Below are positions 18,345 to 26,763 of a stretch of DNA of 64,000 nucleotides, piece by piece (position 1 is the first letter of the stretch; each line of letters opens with the position of its first letter). A program made the position numbers and the translations under genes. The notes under the pieces were generated by a model. The model was not told the DNA's origin and ran no database searches. It saw only the letters and a program-made list of their open reading frames with translations. The DNA is from Corynebacterium propinquum DSM 44285 (lineage in GTDB: Bacteria > Actinomycetota > Actinomycetes > Mycobacteriales > Mycobacteriaceae). Location: assembly GCF_000375525.1 (NCBI RefSeq), contig NZ_AQXC01000002.1:62001-126000 (forward strand). The letters run 5' to 3'.

Positions 18345-18914
18345 GTGGTCGAATCTTCACCCAAGACGGTGCAGGCGCTTGCGCACTTCCGCCAATTTAT
18401 CCAATTTGGGATGGTGGGCGGTTCTGGGGTCATCGTCAATCTCACCGTGGTGTATCTCTGCAAAAAATTTGCTGAGGCGGCCTTCGCGCTCAATGAACGC
18501 GAAATTTTTCTGCCCTTGTTAAACACGGATTTTAATATTCGTTGGTACAACGTGTTCACCATAGTGGCGTTTGTCGTTGCGAATATTTGGAACTACCAAC
18601 TTAACCGTTCCTGGACATTCAGAGGTGTTTCCTCCGTCGGGTGGCTCCGTGGATTAGTACCATTTATGGTCACAGGGCTTGGCGCACTGGTTGTTTCGCA
18701 AATTGTTTTGGTATTGCTGATGAACCCCGAATCGCCCATGGCATTGCCAGAGCACATCTTTGATGATTCTACTGGGTTGCGTACAAAGTTTTATTGGGCG
18801 AGCGCCATGTCAATCCTGGTTTCGATGCCAGTGAATTTTGTGATCAATAAAGTCTGGACGTTTCGGAAAAGCCCAAAGGGGAGCCGAGTGGTCCTCGACT
18901 CCCCAGCAACTTAG
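18345..18914 (+). CDS. GtrA family membrane protein
   Basis: A 189-residue GtrA-like protein with four transmembrane segments (roughly residues 17-38, 63-82, 101-124 and 145-165). Family members flip or carry polyprenyl-phosphate-linked sugars for cell-surface glycans. Signatures are FIQFGMVGGSGVIVNLTVVY at the start, VANIWNYQLNRSWTF in the middle and NFVINKVWTFRK at the end. GTG 18345 is preferred: AGGGA lies four to five bases upstream. A TTG at 18303 would add an unconvincing 14 residues. It starts 46 bases after dapC, so co-transcription is likely. Confidence 0.86.
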   Translation: MVESSPKTVQALAHFRQFIQFGMVGGSGVIVNLTVVYLCKKFAEAAFALNEREIFLPLLNTDFNIRWYNVFTIVAFVVANIWNYQLNRSWTFRGVSSVGWLRGLVPFMVTGLGALVVSQIVLVLLMNPESPMALPEHIFDDSTGLRTKFYWASAMSILVSMPVNFVINKVWTFRKSPKGSRVVLDSPAT

Positions 18915-18943
18915 CGTTGTACAACTAGTTTGTCACTAGTTGT
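18878..18943. terminator. Paired hairpins between GtrA gene and dapD
   Basis: Two inverted repeats fill the convergent junction: 18878-18888 with 18894-18904 (one mismatch, inside the GtrA gene end) and a perfect 9-bp stem 18921-18929 with 18935-18943, reaching into the dapD end. Neither has a proper T-run, so a bidirectional terminator is possible but not certain. Confidence 0.35.
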
Positions 18944-19907
18944 TGTGCAAATCTTCGTTGAGTTGTACAGCAGAGGCTTTCCATTCCGTAGCCTCGACCG
19001 AGCCAGATACCGAATTCCGGCGGAATAGGATTCCGCTGGCGCCACTGAGTGTGCTGGCTTTGACCGTGGAACCATTCGAGACCCCGATGGCTTCTGCCAC
19101 GGAACCGAAGACGGTTAATTTGGTACCGCCGGTGATGTAGAGTCCGGCTTCTACTACGCAGTCATCGCCCAGGGAGACGCCGATTCCAGCGTTAGCTCCC
19201 AGCAGGCAGCGTTTGCCCACGGAAATGACTTCTTTGCCGCCGCCCGACAAGGTGCCCATGATCGAAGCGCCGCCGCCGACATCCGAACCGTCATCGACGA
19301 CCACGCCGGCCGAAATACGGCCTTCGACCATGCCGGAGCCCAAGGTTCCGGCATTAAAGTTGACGAAGCCTTCGTGCATCACGGTGGTGCCTTCTGCGAG
19401 ATAGGCGCCTAGGCGTACGCGGTCTGCGTCGCCGATGCGCACACCTGATGGGACGACATAGTCCACCATTCGTGGGAATTTGTCGACGGAGTAGACGATT
19501 ACTGGCCCGCGGCTGGCCAATCGGCCCCGCACCATTTGGAAATCATCCACTGCGCATGGTCCGTAGTTCGTCCAGACGACGTTGGCCAATAGGCCGAACA
19601 GGCCCTCGAGGTTTTGTTCATGTGGCTTGACCAGGCGGTGGGACAGAAGGTGGAGACGCAGATACGCATCGTAGGTGTCTTGTGGTGCCTGATCTAAGTC
19701 TGCGATCTCTGTGCGTACGGCGATCCGAGCGACTCCGCGCTCTTCGTCTGGGCCAACGAGATCAGCAAATTGCTGTGGAACCTCATCCAGTTTGTTTGTT
19801 GCGCTGGTGGAGACGGATTCTCCAAGTTTTGGCGCTGGATACCAGACGTCGAGAACCGTGCCATCGTGGGTAACAGTGGCAAGTCCGCGTGCCGATGCTG
19901 AAGTCAT
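18936..19907 (-). CDS. dapD: Tetrahydrodipicolinate N-succinyltransferase
   Basis: Succinyl-CoA:2,3,4,5-tetrahydropyridine-2,6-dicarboxylate N-succinyltransferase, 323 residues, first committed step of the succinylase DAP pathway. This is the longer actinobacterial type: an N-terminal alpha/beta domain (~1-130), then a left-handed beta-helix of hexapeptide repeats from ~150, with [40 protein letters not shown] and [23 protein letters not shown] 19907 is the start. It faces dapC across the GtrA gene. The 151-base upstream gap has no identified operator. Confidence 0.95.
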   Translation of the reverse strand: MTSASARGLATVTHDGTVLDVWYPAPKLGESVSTSATNKLDEVPQQFADLVGPDEERGVARIAVRTEIADLDQAPQDTYDAYLRLHLLSHRLVKPHEQNLEGLFGLLANVVWTNYGPCAVDDFQMVRGRLASRGPVIVYSVDKFPRMVDYVVPSGVRIGDADRVRLGAYLAEGTTVMHEGFVNFNAGTLGSGMVEGRISAGVVVDDGSDVGGGASIMGTLSGGGKEVISVGKRCLLGANAGIGVSLGDDCVVEAGLYITGGTKLTVFGSVAEAIGVSNGSTVKASTLSGASGILFRRNSVSGSVEATEWKASAVQLNEDLHNN

Positions 19908-20058
19908 AGAAAAGCTGCAACCTATTCTTTATCGGGGACTGTCATCACGAGCCACACTTGTGAGTGAAGTTATAGTTGTGACTCGCCTTTGCTGACACGA
20001 GCATACCCGAAAAAGATACGCTAGTTTAGCGCCCTCGACGCTTATTTCTGGGCCACGA

Positions 20059-21465
20059 TTATTGCTTGACGACGTTGGACAAACCTTTACGTTTGCGGTT
20101 TTGCCCGACGAATACTGCCGCAACCAGCAAAATGGCAACGAGTACAGCGACTGCTACCAACTGGCCGCGAGCTCCGGCGTCGGTGAGCATCAAGATGATG
20201 ATTCCAGCCAGCGCTGCCAGTGAGATGTATCCATCCCAGGGGTAGAAGCCGGCTTTGAACTCATCGAGTTCGCCATTGCGTTTCATCACTGGGTGCAGCT
20301 TCAGGTACGACAAAATTGTGAGGATCCAAATGACCAGCAAGCATCCGCCAACGGCGTTGAACAGGAATGCTAACAGTCCTGGAGGATTCCACCATTGCAG
20401 TGCAACCGAACCGAAGGCAAAAATCACGGACAAAATAACTGCATTCTGCGGCGATGAGGCCTTGTTGGTATGGGAAAACACTGCCGGGGCGTTGCCATCT
20501 CGGCTCATATTGAACACCAGACGTGAGGTGGCATAAATCTGCGCATTAAACGCTGACAACAGCGCAATGACGATGATCAATTCCATGAATCCGGCTGCGC
20601 CGGGGATATTAGCCAGTGAGAGGATCTGGGTGAATGGTGACTCTGCAGCAACGTCTGCATCCTGGATGGAATCAAACGGCAGCAGCAGCGTGATCACCAG
20701 CACTGAGCCGATGTAGAAGAACAGAATTCGGAAAATAATCGCATTGACCGCAGTTTTCACGTTTTTCGCTGGGTCTTCCGACTCAGCAGCCGCGATGGTC
20801 ACCAATTCGATACCACCGAATGCGAAGGCTACTGCCAATAAGCCAGCAGCGATTCCGGAAAGCCCATTCGGGGCGAAGTTCTCGACAAATTCACCGGGGT
20901 TTGCGCCGTCTGCACCCGGCCATAGACCGAAGATCATCAACAAGCCGATGCCGATGAATCCCACAATGACCACGATTTTGATGATGGCGAACCAGAATTC
21001 GAATTCGCCAAAGCCGCGGACATTAGCGAAGTTGACCAAAGCAAAAAATACGACGGTGATCAATGCCGGAATGACTGGAGCTATACCGAACCAACTGCCG
21101 ATGATGGCGGAGGCACCAGTGATTTCTGCGCCCATGACCATGACGAGCATGAACCAGTAGATCCAACCGTTGGTGAATCGTGCCCAGTTGCCGAAGGCCA
21201 TGCCAGAAAACGTCGAAAAGGAGCCGAGGGAGGGGCGAGCGGCGGCCATTTCACCCAACATGCGCATGATGAGGGTGACCAAGATTCCGGCCACGATATA
21301 AGACAATAAAACTGAAGTACCCGAGATTTGGATGCCTAGGCCGACTCCCAGGAATAATCCCGCACCCACGGCAGAGCCGAGTCCCATCATGGTCAGGTGT
21401 CGGGTTTTCATCAGGTTCCCACCCTGTTTTTGTGCCGGAGATGACCCGGCTTGCGGTTGCGTCAT
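20059..21465 (-). CDS. aroP: Amino acid permease, AroP-like
   Basis: APC-superfamily amino acid permease of 468 residues with twelve predicted transmembrane helices. The N-terminal signature LMKTRHLTMMGLGSAVGAGLFLGVGLGI and MRMLGEMAAARPSLGSFSTF are typical. From memory, the sequence closely follows C. glutamicum AroP, the aromatic amino acid carrier also found beside dapE (for example AFAFGGIELVTIAAAESEDP and SAFNAQIYATSRLVFNMSR), although substrate specificity cannot be settled from sequence. It is divergent from dapE with 187 bases between. Confidence 0.87.
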   Translation of the reverse strand: MTQPQAGSSPAQKQGGNLMKTRHLTMMGLGSAVGAGLFLGVGLGIQISGTSVLLSYIVAGILVTLIMRMLGEMAAARPSLGSFSTFSGMAFGNWARFTNGWIYWFMLVMVMGAEITGASAIIGSWFGIAPVIPALITVVFFALVNFANVRGFGEFEFWFAIIKIVVIVGFIGIGLLMIFGLWPGADGANPGEFVENFAPNGLSGIAAGLLAVAFAFGGIELVTIAAAESEDPAKNVKTAVNAIIFRILFFYIGSVLVITLLLPFDSIQDADVAAESPFTQILSLANIPGAAGFMELIIVIALLSAFNAQIYATSRLVFNMSRDGNAPAVFSHTNKASSPQNAVILSVIFAFGSVALQWWNPPGLLAFLFNAVGGCLLVIWILTILSYLKLHPVMKRNGELDEFKAGFYPWDGYISLAALAGIIILMLTDAGARGQLVAVAVLVAILLVAAVFVGQNRKRKGLSNVVKQ

Positions 21466-21652
21466 GATTAGCGCCTTTCTCGTCCTCGCAGAATATAAAC
21501 ACCCTAGCCCAGAACGTTTGCTGGATCACGTCTTGGGGTGTAATAAATGCACGTTACGGTTTGCAGGCTGGCACCACGTGGTTGGCAATACCGCAATCTA
21601 TGAACACCATCCTGAAGCCCTCGCGAATATTGGAAAAATCGCGGTAGGCTAG

Positions 21653-22885
21653 GTGACTGTGAATACACCAGAAGCCCGAGACACTCAACCACGCACGGAA
21701 CAAGCAGAATCTGCCCAGCCTTCTGGCAAACAATCCCCTCAATCCGCTCTGCGCTTGGATTTTCACTCTGATCCAGTAGCGCTGACCGCGGCGTTAGTGG
21801 ATATTGCGTCGCCATCCCATCATGAAGACACCATTGCCGATGCCATCGAGATGGCATTAATAGATGTACAGAAGCAAGCGGCTGTAGATATCGAGGTGCA
21901 GCGCTATAACAACACAGTGTGTGCAAAGACTAATGCGGGGTTCGATACCCGCGTGGTACTCGCAGGCCATGTGGATACGGTTCCGATTGCCGATAACGTT
22001 CCGCATTCTATTGCTCACGATGCTGCGGGGCAGTTAGTAATGCATGGGTGCGGCACGACAGATATGAAGTCTGGTTTGGCCGTGTACCTGCATGTTTTTG
22101 CGCAGCTAGTGCATCACGGAAATCTGTCGTGTGATCTGACGATGATTGCCTACGAGGGCGAAGAGGTCGCTACTCAATACAACGGTTTGTACCATCTGCA
22201 GCGTGATCACCCGGAATGGCTATCCGGCGATTTCGCCCTGCTAGGAGAGCCGTCCGGCGGAATCATTGAGGCCGGTTGCCAGGGGACTTTGCGGCTGAAA
22301 ATCGGGGCGCGCGGGCACCGAGCGCATTCGGCGCGGTCATGGTTAGGTTCCAATGCAGCGCATATTTTGGCCCCGGTCATGGTGAAGGTTGCAGACTATC
22401 AAGCACGCGAGGTGGTCATTGATGGTTGCACGTATCGCGAAGGTCTGAATATCGTGCACCTGGAGGCAGGCGTGGCAACCAACACGATTCCCGATGATGC
22501 CTGGATGTTTGTGAATTTCCGCTTCGCGCCCGATCGCAGCGAGGACGAGGCATTAGCGCACGCGCTCGAGGTATTGGGATTGGATGATCTTGCCGACGAC
22601 TCGCCCCTGTATGTGGAGGTTGATGACAGCGCTGGCGCTGCACTGCCAGGACTCGGAGCGCCCGTGGCTCAGCGTCTGGTTGAAGCAGTGGGCGGTAATT
22701 TCCGTGCGAAACTGGGCTGGACGGATGTGTCCCGGTTCAGTGCGATGGGCGTACCGGCGGTGAACTTTGGTTGCGGCGATCCAGGTTTTGCACACAAACC
22801 CGATGAACAATGCCCGACGGCGCAGATTACCCAGGTCGCGGATCAACTTATTGACTACCTGAAGAAAGAAGAAATACCTTCCTAG
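21653..22885 (+). CDS. dapE: Succinyl-diaminopimelate desuccinylase
   Basis: M20 metallopeptidase-type enzyme hydrolysing N-succinyl-LL-DAP to LL-DAP. Di-zinc ligands are visible in LAGHVDTVPIAD (His, Asp), HGCGTTDMKSGLAVY (bridging Asp), IAYEGEEVA (catalytic and ligand Glu), ALLGEPSGG and the C-terminal FAHKPDEQCP (His). The protein is 410 residues, about 40 longer than the C. glutamicum enzyme because of a hydrophilic N-terminal extension before LRLDFHSDPVALTAALVDIA; starts GTG 21653 and GTG 21659 both give it, and a later start is possible. It heads a rightward run ending at 26750. Confidence 0.94.
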   Translation: MTVNTPEARDTQPRTEQAESAQPSGKQSPQSALRLDFHSDPVALTAALVDIASPSHHEDTIADAIEMALIDVQKQAAVDIEVQRYNNTVCAKTNAGFDTRVVLAGHVDTVPIADNVPHSIAHDAAGQLVMHGCGTTDMKSGLAVYLHVFAQLVHHGNLSCDLTMIAYEGEEVATQYNGLYHLQRDHPEWLSGDFALLGEPSGGIIEAGCQGTLRLKIGARGHRAHSARSWLGSNAAHILAPVMVKVADYQAREVVIDGCTYREGLNIVHLEAGVATNTIPDDAWMFVNFRFAPDRSEDEALAHALEVLGLDDLADDSPLYVEVDDSAGAALPGLGAPVAQRLVEAVGGNFRAKLGWTDVSRFSAMGVPAVNFGCGDPGFAHKPDEQCPTAQITQVADQLIDYLKKEEIPS

Positions 22886-22887
22886 TT

Positions 22888-23742
22888 ATGGCTTCTCACA
22901 TGGCTGCAGATCCTTCCCACACTGGTGCCACAGGCGGCTCGTCGGCGTCGGCACGTAGTACGAACGCAGAACCCACTGCGGACCGTTCGCCGCGGCGTGA
23001 TGCTAGCATGCGTGGTCCCGTGATCACGCGTAATGAGACCCAGTCTCAATCGACCTATGACCAGCGGTTACTGGAGCGATCCGCTGATCACGACTGGATG
23101 CACGCGGACCCGTGGCGCATTTTGCGTATCCAAGGCGAATTTGTTGCTGGTTTCGACGCTCTCGCCAAGCTCCCGAAAGCCGTCACTGTGTTCGGCTCAG
23201 CTCGGATCCCGCGGGGCCACCAATACTATGACTGGGGTGAACAGATCGCGGCGCGACTCGTGGAACGCGATTATGCCGTGATCACCGGTGGCGGTCCAGG
23301 ACTAATGGAAGCAGCTAATAAAGGCGCATTCGAGTCGGACGGGCGATCCGTCGGGCTTGGCATCGAACTGCCCTTTGAGCAGAGGCTCAATGACTATATT
23401 GGGCTGGGAATTCACTTTCGCTACTTTTTTGCTCGCAAGACGATGTTTTTGAAGTATTCGCAAGGCTTCGTCTGCTTACCAGGTGGGTTGGGGACCCTCG
23501 ATGAACTCTTTGAAGTGCTGTGCATGGTGCAAACCAAAAAAGTCACGAGTTTCCCCATAGTGTTGGTTGGTAAGAAATTCTGGTCGGGATTGGTGGATTG
23601 GTTGCAACAGCGCTTGTTAGCCGAAGGCATGATTGATCACGCTGATATGGATCTGTTTATTCTTACCGACGATGTCGAGGAAGCCGTTGAGCACATCGTT
23701 TCCGTGCACACGCGCATTGCAGAGGCAGATGTGCATGACTGA
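22888..23742 (+). CDS. LOG family protein (TIGR00730)
   Basis: LOG/TIGR00730 Rossmann-fold protein of 284 residues. Related proteins are phosphoribohydrolases releasing cytokinin-type or nucleotide bases from 5'-monophosphates. The core (~105-270) carries VFGSARIPRGHQYYDWGE, VITGGGPGLMEAANKGAFES, RKTMFLKYS and the signature CLPGGLGTLDELFEVL with the catalytic Arg and Glu. The first ~50 residues are low-complexity Ser/Ala/Arg and probably flexible. ATG 22888 lies two bases after the dapE stop (ATG 22900 is an alternative). Its end overlaps folP2. The neighbourhood matches mycobacterial Rv1205-folP2-gpgS. Confidence 0.88.
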   Translation: MASHMAADPSHTGATGGSSASARSTNAEPTADRSPRRDASMRGPVITRNETQSQSTYDQRLLERSADHDWMHADPWRILRIQGEFVAGFDALAKLPKAVTVFGSARIPRGHQYYDWGEQIAARLVERDYAVITGGGPGLMEAANKGAFESDGRSVGLGIELPFEQRLNDYIGLGIHFRYFFARKTMFLKYSQGFVCLPGGLGTLDELFEVLCMVQTKKVTSFPIVLVGKKFWSGLVDWLQQRLLAEGMIDHADMDLFILTDDVEEAVEHIVSVHTRIAEADVHD

Positions 23743-24559
23743 GATCATGGCGATTATTAATCGCACCCCGGATTCGTTTTATGACAAAGGAGCGACCTTT
23801 GCTGAAGATTCCGCGCTGGCACGAGCAGATCAGGCCATTGCCGACGGTGCGAGCATCATTGACGTCGGCGGAGTGAAAGCAGGCCCCGGCGAAGAAGTCA
23901 CGGCTGCAGAAGAAATAGATCGCGTTATCCCGACGATTTCTGCTGTACACGAACGTCATCCAGAAATCACGATTTCTGTTGATACTTGGCGGGCCGATGT
24001 TGCCGACGCCGCTATTAGAGCCGGCGCTGGATTGATCAACGATACGTGGGCAGGCTATGAACCCGAATTAATCGAGGTTGCTGGGGCACACCAAGTGGGA
24101 TATGTCTGCTCGCACACGGGGGTTAATACACCCCGTACCCGGCCACACCGGGTTCACTATGACGATGTGGTTGCCGATGTCATTAAGCAGACCACAGCCC
24201 TGGCCGAACGTGCAGTATCGTGTGGGGTCCCAGAGCACAAAGTTTTTATCGATCCCACTCATGATTTCGGAAAAAATACCTTCCATGGCCTGGAATTGCT
24301 GCGGCGCTGCGATGAGCTCGTTGCTACCGGCTGGCCAGTGCTGATGGCATTGTCGAATAAAGATTTCATTGGCGAGACCCTGCAACGTGCCCCGCGTGAA
24401 CGAGTAGTGGGAACGCTGGCAGCCACGGCCTGGGCGGCGGCCCGTGGAGTAGCCGCATTCCGCGTACACGAAGTGGCAGAGACTTTAGACGTCATCAAAA
24501 TGACTGCTGCAATCAGCGGCGACCGAGCACCCGATAACACCATCCGTGGGCTGTTATGA
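23735..24559 (+). CDS. folP2: Dihydropteroate synthase homologue FolP2
   Basis: TIM-barrel protein of 274 residues homologous to dihydropteroate synthase. Motifs: MAIINRTPDSFYDKGATF, GASIIDVGGVKAGPGEE, ISVDTWRADVADAAI, GLINDTW, KVFIDPTHDFGKNTFHG and FRVHEVAETLDVIKM. The NRTPDSFYDKG version, with Arg-Thr-Pro where true FolP1 usually has Val-Thr-Asp, marks the FolP2 group next to gpgS in mycobacteria, reported not to act as a dihydropteroate synthase. Its real reaction is unknown. ATG 23735 overlaps the LOG gene by eight bases, and its stop shares ATGA with gpgS, indicating translational coupling. Confidence 0.88.
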   Translation: MTEIMAIINRTPDSFYDKGATFAEDSALARADQAIADGASIIDVGGVKAGPGEEVTAAEEIDRVIPTISAVHERHPEITISVDTWRADVADAAIRAGAGLINDTWAGYEPELIEVAGAHQVGYVCSHTGVNTPRTRPHRVHYDDVVADVIKQTTALAERAVSCGVPEHKVFIDPTHDFGKNTFHGLELLRRCDELVATGWPVLMALSNKDFIGETLQRAPRERVVGTLAATAWAAARGVAAFRVHEVAETLDVIKMTAAISGDRAPDNTIRGLL

Positions 24560-25386
24560 GACCACGGCAAGGCTCAGACGCTCACGATCGCGTCTTTCGC
24601 GGGATCGACTTTATGCGTCACGTGAGTGTCGTCATCCCGGCGCTGAACGAAGAAAACACTGTTGCCTCGGTGGTTTCCGCCATCCAGGACGAAGCACCAG
24701 GTGAAATCATCGTCATCGACGCGGATTCCACCGACGACACCGCAACGCGTGCTAGGAGCGCGGGGGCACGCGTGGTCAACTGGCAGGACGCCGCGCCGGG
24801 GCGTGGGGTTGTGCCTTTGCCGGGAAAAGGAGAATCGCTTTGGCGCGGGGTAGCTGAGGCACGACACGACTTTGTGGTGTTCGTCGATGCGGATCTGGTC
24901 GATCCACCTGCCGGATTAGTGCGTTCGTTGGCGCAGCCGTTAGCCAACGATGCCAGGTTGCAACTCGTAAAACCCATCTATCGCCGCGGCTTCCACGGCG
25001 CGAGCGACGGTGGAGGCCGCGTTACAGAATTAACCGCGAAGCCGCTGCTGCGGCTATTTTTTCCTGAATTAGCGCAAATAGCACAACCGCTGGGAGGAGA
25101 ATATGCGATTCGCCGTTCAGCAGCGCTGCAGTTGCCGTTCGTCGGCGGTTTCGGTGTGGAGGCTGGATTGCTCATTGATACCGCAGAAAAATTCGGGGTT
25201 CCAGCGGTTACCCAGGTAGAACTTGGTACCCGCCATCACCGAAACAAACCATTAGCCGAACTTGCACCGATGGCAGATATTGTCGCGACTACGATTAGCC
25301 AGCGCGCCGGCCTGGTGCCAGATTCTGTGCGAAAAGACTGCGCATTTGTAGAACGTGCGCCGTTACACGATTATGGGGTGCAATAA
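24556..25386 (+). CDS. gpgS: Glucosyl-3-phosphoglycerate synthase
   Basis: GT81 glycosyltransferase moving glucose from a nucleotide sugar to 3-phosphoglycerate, the first step towards glucosylglycerate and methylglucose lipopolysaccharide. The GT-A fold is clear: VSVVIPALNEENTVASVV, IIVIDADSTDDTATRAR, GKGESLWRGVAEARHDFVVF with the metal-binding VDADLVDP, and PLGGEYAIRRSAAL and GFGVEAGLLIDTA further on. ATG 24556 overlaps the folP2 stop as ATGA; ATG 24613 at MRHVSVVIPALNEE would remove 19 residues. The folP2-gpgS pairing is conserved with mycobacteria. Confidence 0.92.
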   Translation: MRPRQGSDAHDRVFRGIDFMRHVSVVIPALNEENTVASVVSAIQDEAPGEIIVIDADSTDDTATRARSAGARVVNWQDAAPGRGVVPLPGKGESLWRGVAEARHDFVVFVDADLVDPPAGLVRSLAQPLANDARLQLVKPIYRRGFHGASDGGGRVTELTAKPLLRLFFPELAQIAQPLGGEYAIRRSAALQLPFVGGFGVEAGLLIDTAEKFGVPAVTQVELGTRHHRNKPLAELAPMADIVATTISQRAGLVPDSVRKDCAFVERAPLHDYGVQ

Positions 25387-25388
25387 CA

Positions 25389-25844
25389 GTGACGATCTTT
25401 TTGTCATGGATTTTTCTGCTCATTATTACCGCGATCATCGTGATATGTGGGGTCGTGGCGTGGGCCAAACTTTTCGGAACCGATGGTGCCGATGATGCAG
25501 CCGCCCGAGTCAGCGGTGCGAGCAACAGCGATGCGTATGCAGATTACGCACACGCGGAAAATTGCAGTGCGATTGGGCTAGCGAATCGGCAGGCAGTGGC
25601 TGCGGGAGACCTTGACGCCGTGGAATTTTCGGTGGTTCCACGCGGATATCGTGCTGATCAAGTCGATGCTGTTTTAGCCGAATGCCAGCGTGAGCTCACG
25701 AGATTACGCAGCGAACTGGAACATTTTCAGCAGAACGACGCCGATGCCGGAGGGCCCGCAGATACGGCTGCTGACAAGACTGCCGATACGCAACAGCAGA
25801 CAGCTGAACAACCAGAAGAAACACGCGGGATAAACGAAGGATAA
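25389..25844 (+). CDS. Membrane-anchored DivIVA-domain protein
   Basis: A 151-residue protein with one N-terminal membrane helix (residues 2-27, IFLSWIFLLIITAIIVICGVVA) and a short DivIVA-like module around residues 78-115 (DLDAVEFSVVPRGYRADQVD followed by a Leu/Arg-rich helix), then an acidic Gln/Thr/Asp-rich tail. DivIVA modules mark poles or septa in actinobacteria, so a role near sites of envelope growth is an inference. GTG 25389 begins two bases after the gpgS stop. A small protein of similar kind (Rv1209) sits after gpgS in M. tuberculosis. Confidence 0.8.
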   Translation: MTIFLSWIFLLIITAIIVICGVVAWAKLFGTDGADDAAARVSGASNSDAYADYAHAENCSAIGLANRQAVAAGDLDAVEFSVVPRGYRADQVDAVLAECQRELTRLRSELEHFQQNDADAGGPADTAADKTADTQQQTAEQPEETRGINEG

Positions 25845-25847
25845 TCT
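25842..25847 (+). promoter_or_regulatory. Putative internal -10 box before the RlmA-like gene
   Basis: TAATCT begins in the stop codon of the DivIVA-domain gene and lies six bases before ATG 25854, the geometry of a leaderless promoter. It would give the methyltransferase its own transcript within the operon. No clear -35 box was found. Confidence 0.4.
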
Positions 25848-25853
25848 AGCACC

Positions 25854-26750
25854 ATGCTTGCTGAGGTAATTGATGTACTCGCTGACCCCAACGATGGCAC
25901 TCCACTGCATGGAGACAACGACTTTCGCCGGTTAGTGTCAGAATCCGGACACAGCTTTGACGTCGCTAAGCAAGGCTATGTCAGTTTGCTTGCCGGGGCG
26001 GGAAGAAAACATGATGGCGATAGTGCTGGCATGATCCAAGCCCGGGAGACGTTTCTTGCCGGAGGGCATTTTGCGCCGTTTGTTGAAGCGGTCACCGAGG
26101 CGATGGTGGCGGCGACGGAATCGTCACTGGAATCTAGCCAAGATTCGGCACCAGTCATCATCGAATCCGGCGCGGGCACAGGATATTATTTATCTCATAG
26201 CCTCGACAGCATCTCCGGTGCTCGCGGGGTCGGATTAGATATTTCGACGCCTGCGGCAAAGCAACTAGCGAAATGTCATCCGCGGGTTGGAGCGGTGGTT
26301 GCTGATGTTTGGCGCAGGCTACCGCTTGCTAATGACTGCGCTGATGCACTTTCGGTCGTGTTCGCACCACGAAATATGCCAGAATTCGCCCGGGTATTAA
26401 AACCTGCCGGGCAAGTGGTAGTACTCACACCAGATACCGGGCACCTGGATGAGCTGCGGAAACCACTGGGGATCGTGTCGGTGGAAGAAGACAAAATCGC
26501 GCGGTTATATCAGCAGGCACACGGGATTCTCGAGCCAATTGGTAGCCCGCGCACGATTGAATTCGCCATGCGGTTAGAAAAAGCCTCGATCGCCGCCCAG
26601 GTGAAAATGAGTCCGTCTGCGCGGCACATTAGCGCTGAAGAATTAGAGCACCGGCTGGCAGGCTTACCAGAAACTATGACGGTGACCGCCCGGGGCAGGA
26701 TCGACTGTTTCACAAAACCAACCGCGCCCAACTACGCCACGAGCAGGTAA
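25854..26750 (+). CDS. RlmA-like methyltransferase without zinc-site cysteines
   Basis: A 298-residue SAM-dependent methyltransferase resembling RlmA/TlrB 23S rRNA guanine-N1 enzymes. The N-terminal SGHSFDVAKQGYVSLL matches the GHSFDxAxxGYxxLL hallmark, followed by DSAGMIQARETFLAGGHFAP and the SAM motif IIESGAGTGYYLSHSL, then SVVFAPRNMPEFARVLKPAG. The zinc finger that normally precedes GHSFD is missing its cysteines: positions expected to read CPxC are DPND, and the later pair reads RLVSESGH. It may therefore recognise RNA differently or act on another substrate. It is the last gene of the rightward run and converges with the GH32-like gene, 13 bases apart. Confidence 0.85.
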   Translation: MLAEVIDVLADPNDGTPLHGDNDFRRLVSESGHSFDVAKQGYVSLLAGAGRKHDGDSAGMIQARETFLAGGHFAPFVEAVTEAMVAATESSLESSQDSAPVIIESGAGTGYYLSHSLDSISGARGVGLDISTPAAKQLAKCHPRVGAVVADVWRRLPLANDCADALSVVFAPRNMPEFARVLKPAGQVVVLTPDTGHLDELRKPLGIVSVEEDKIARLYQQAHGILEPIGSPRTIEFAMRLEKASIAAQVKMSPSARHISAEELEHRLAGLPETMTVTARGRIDCFTKPTAPNYATSR

Positions 26751-26763
26751 CCGAAATTATTGG

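Noticed and set aside
21332..21652. A small rightward frame ending just before dapE with a CxxC-like sequence (LGCNKCTLRF).
   Set aside because: Its 5' half is antisense to the permease gene, it has no ribosome site, and the remaining part lies in the divergent promoter gap. It is more likely a chance open frame than a leader peptide, though a leader cannot be excluded.
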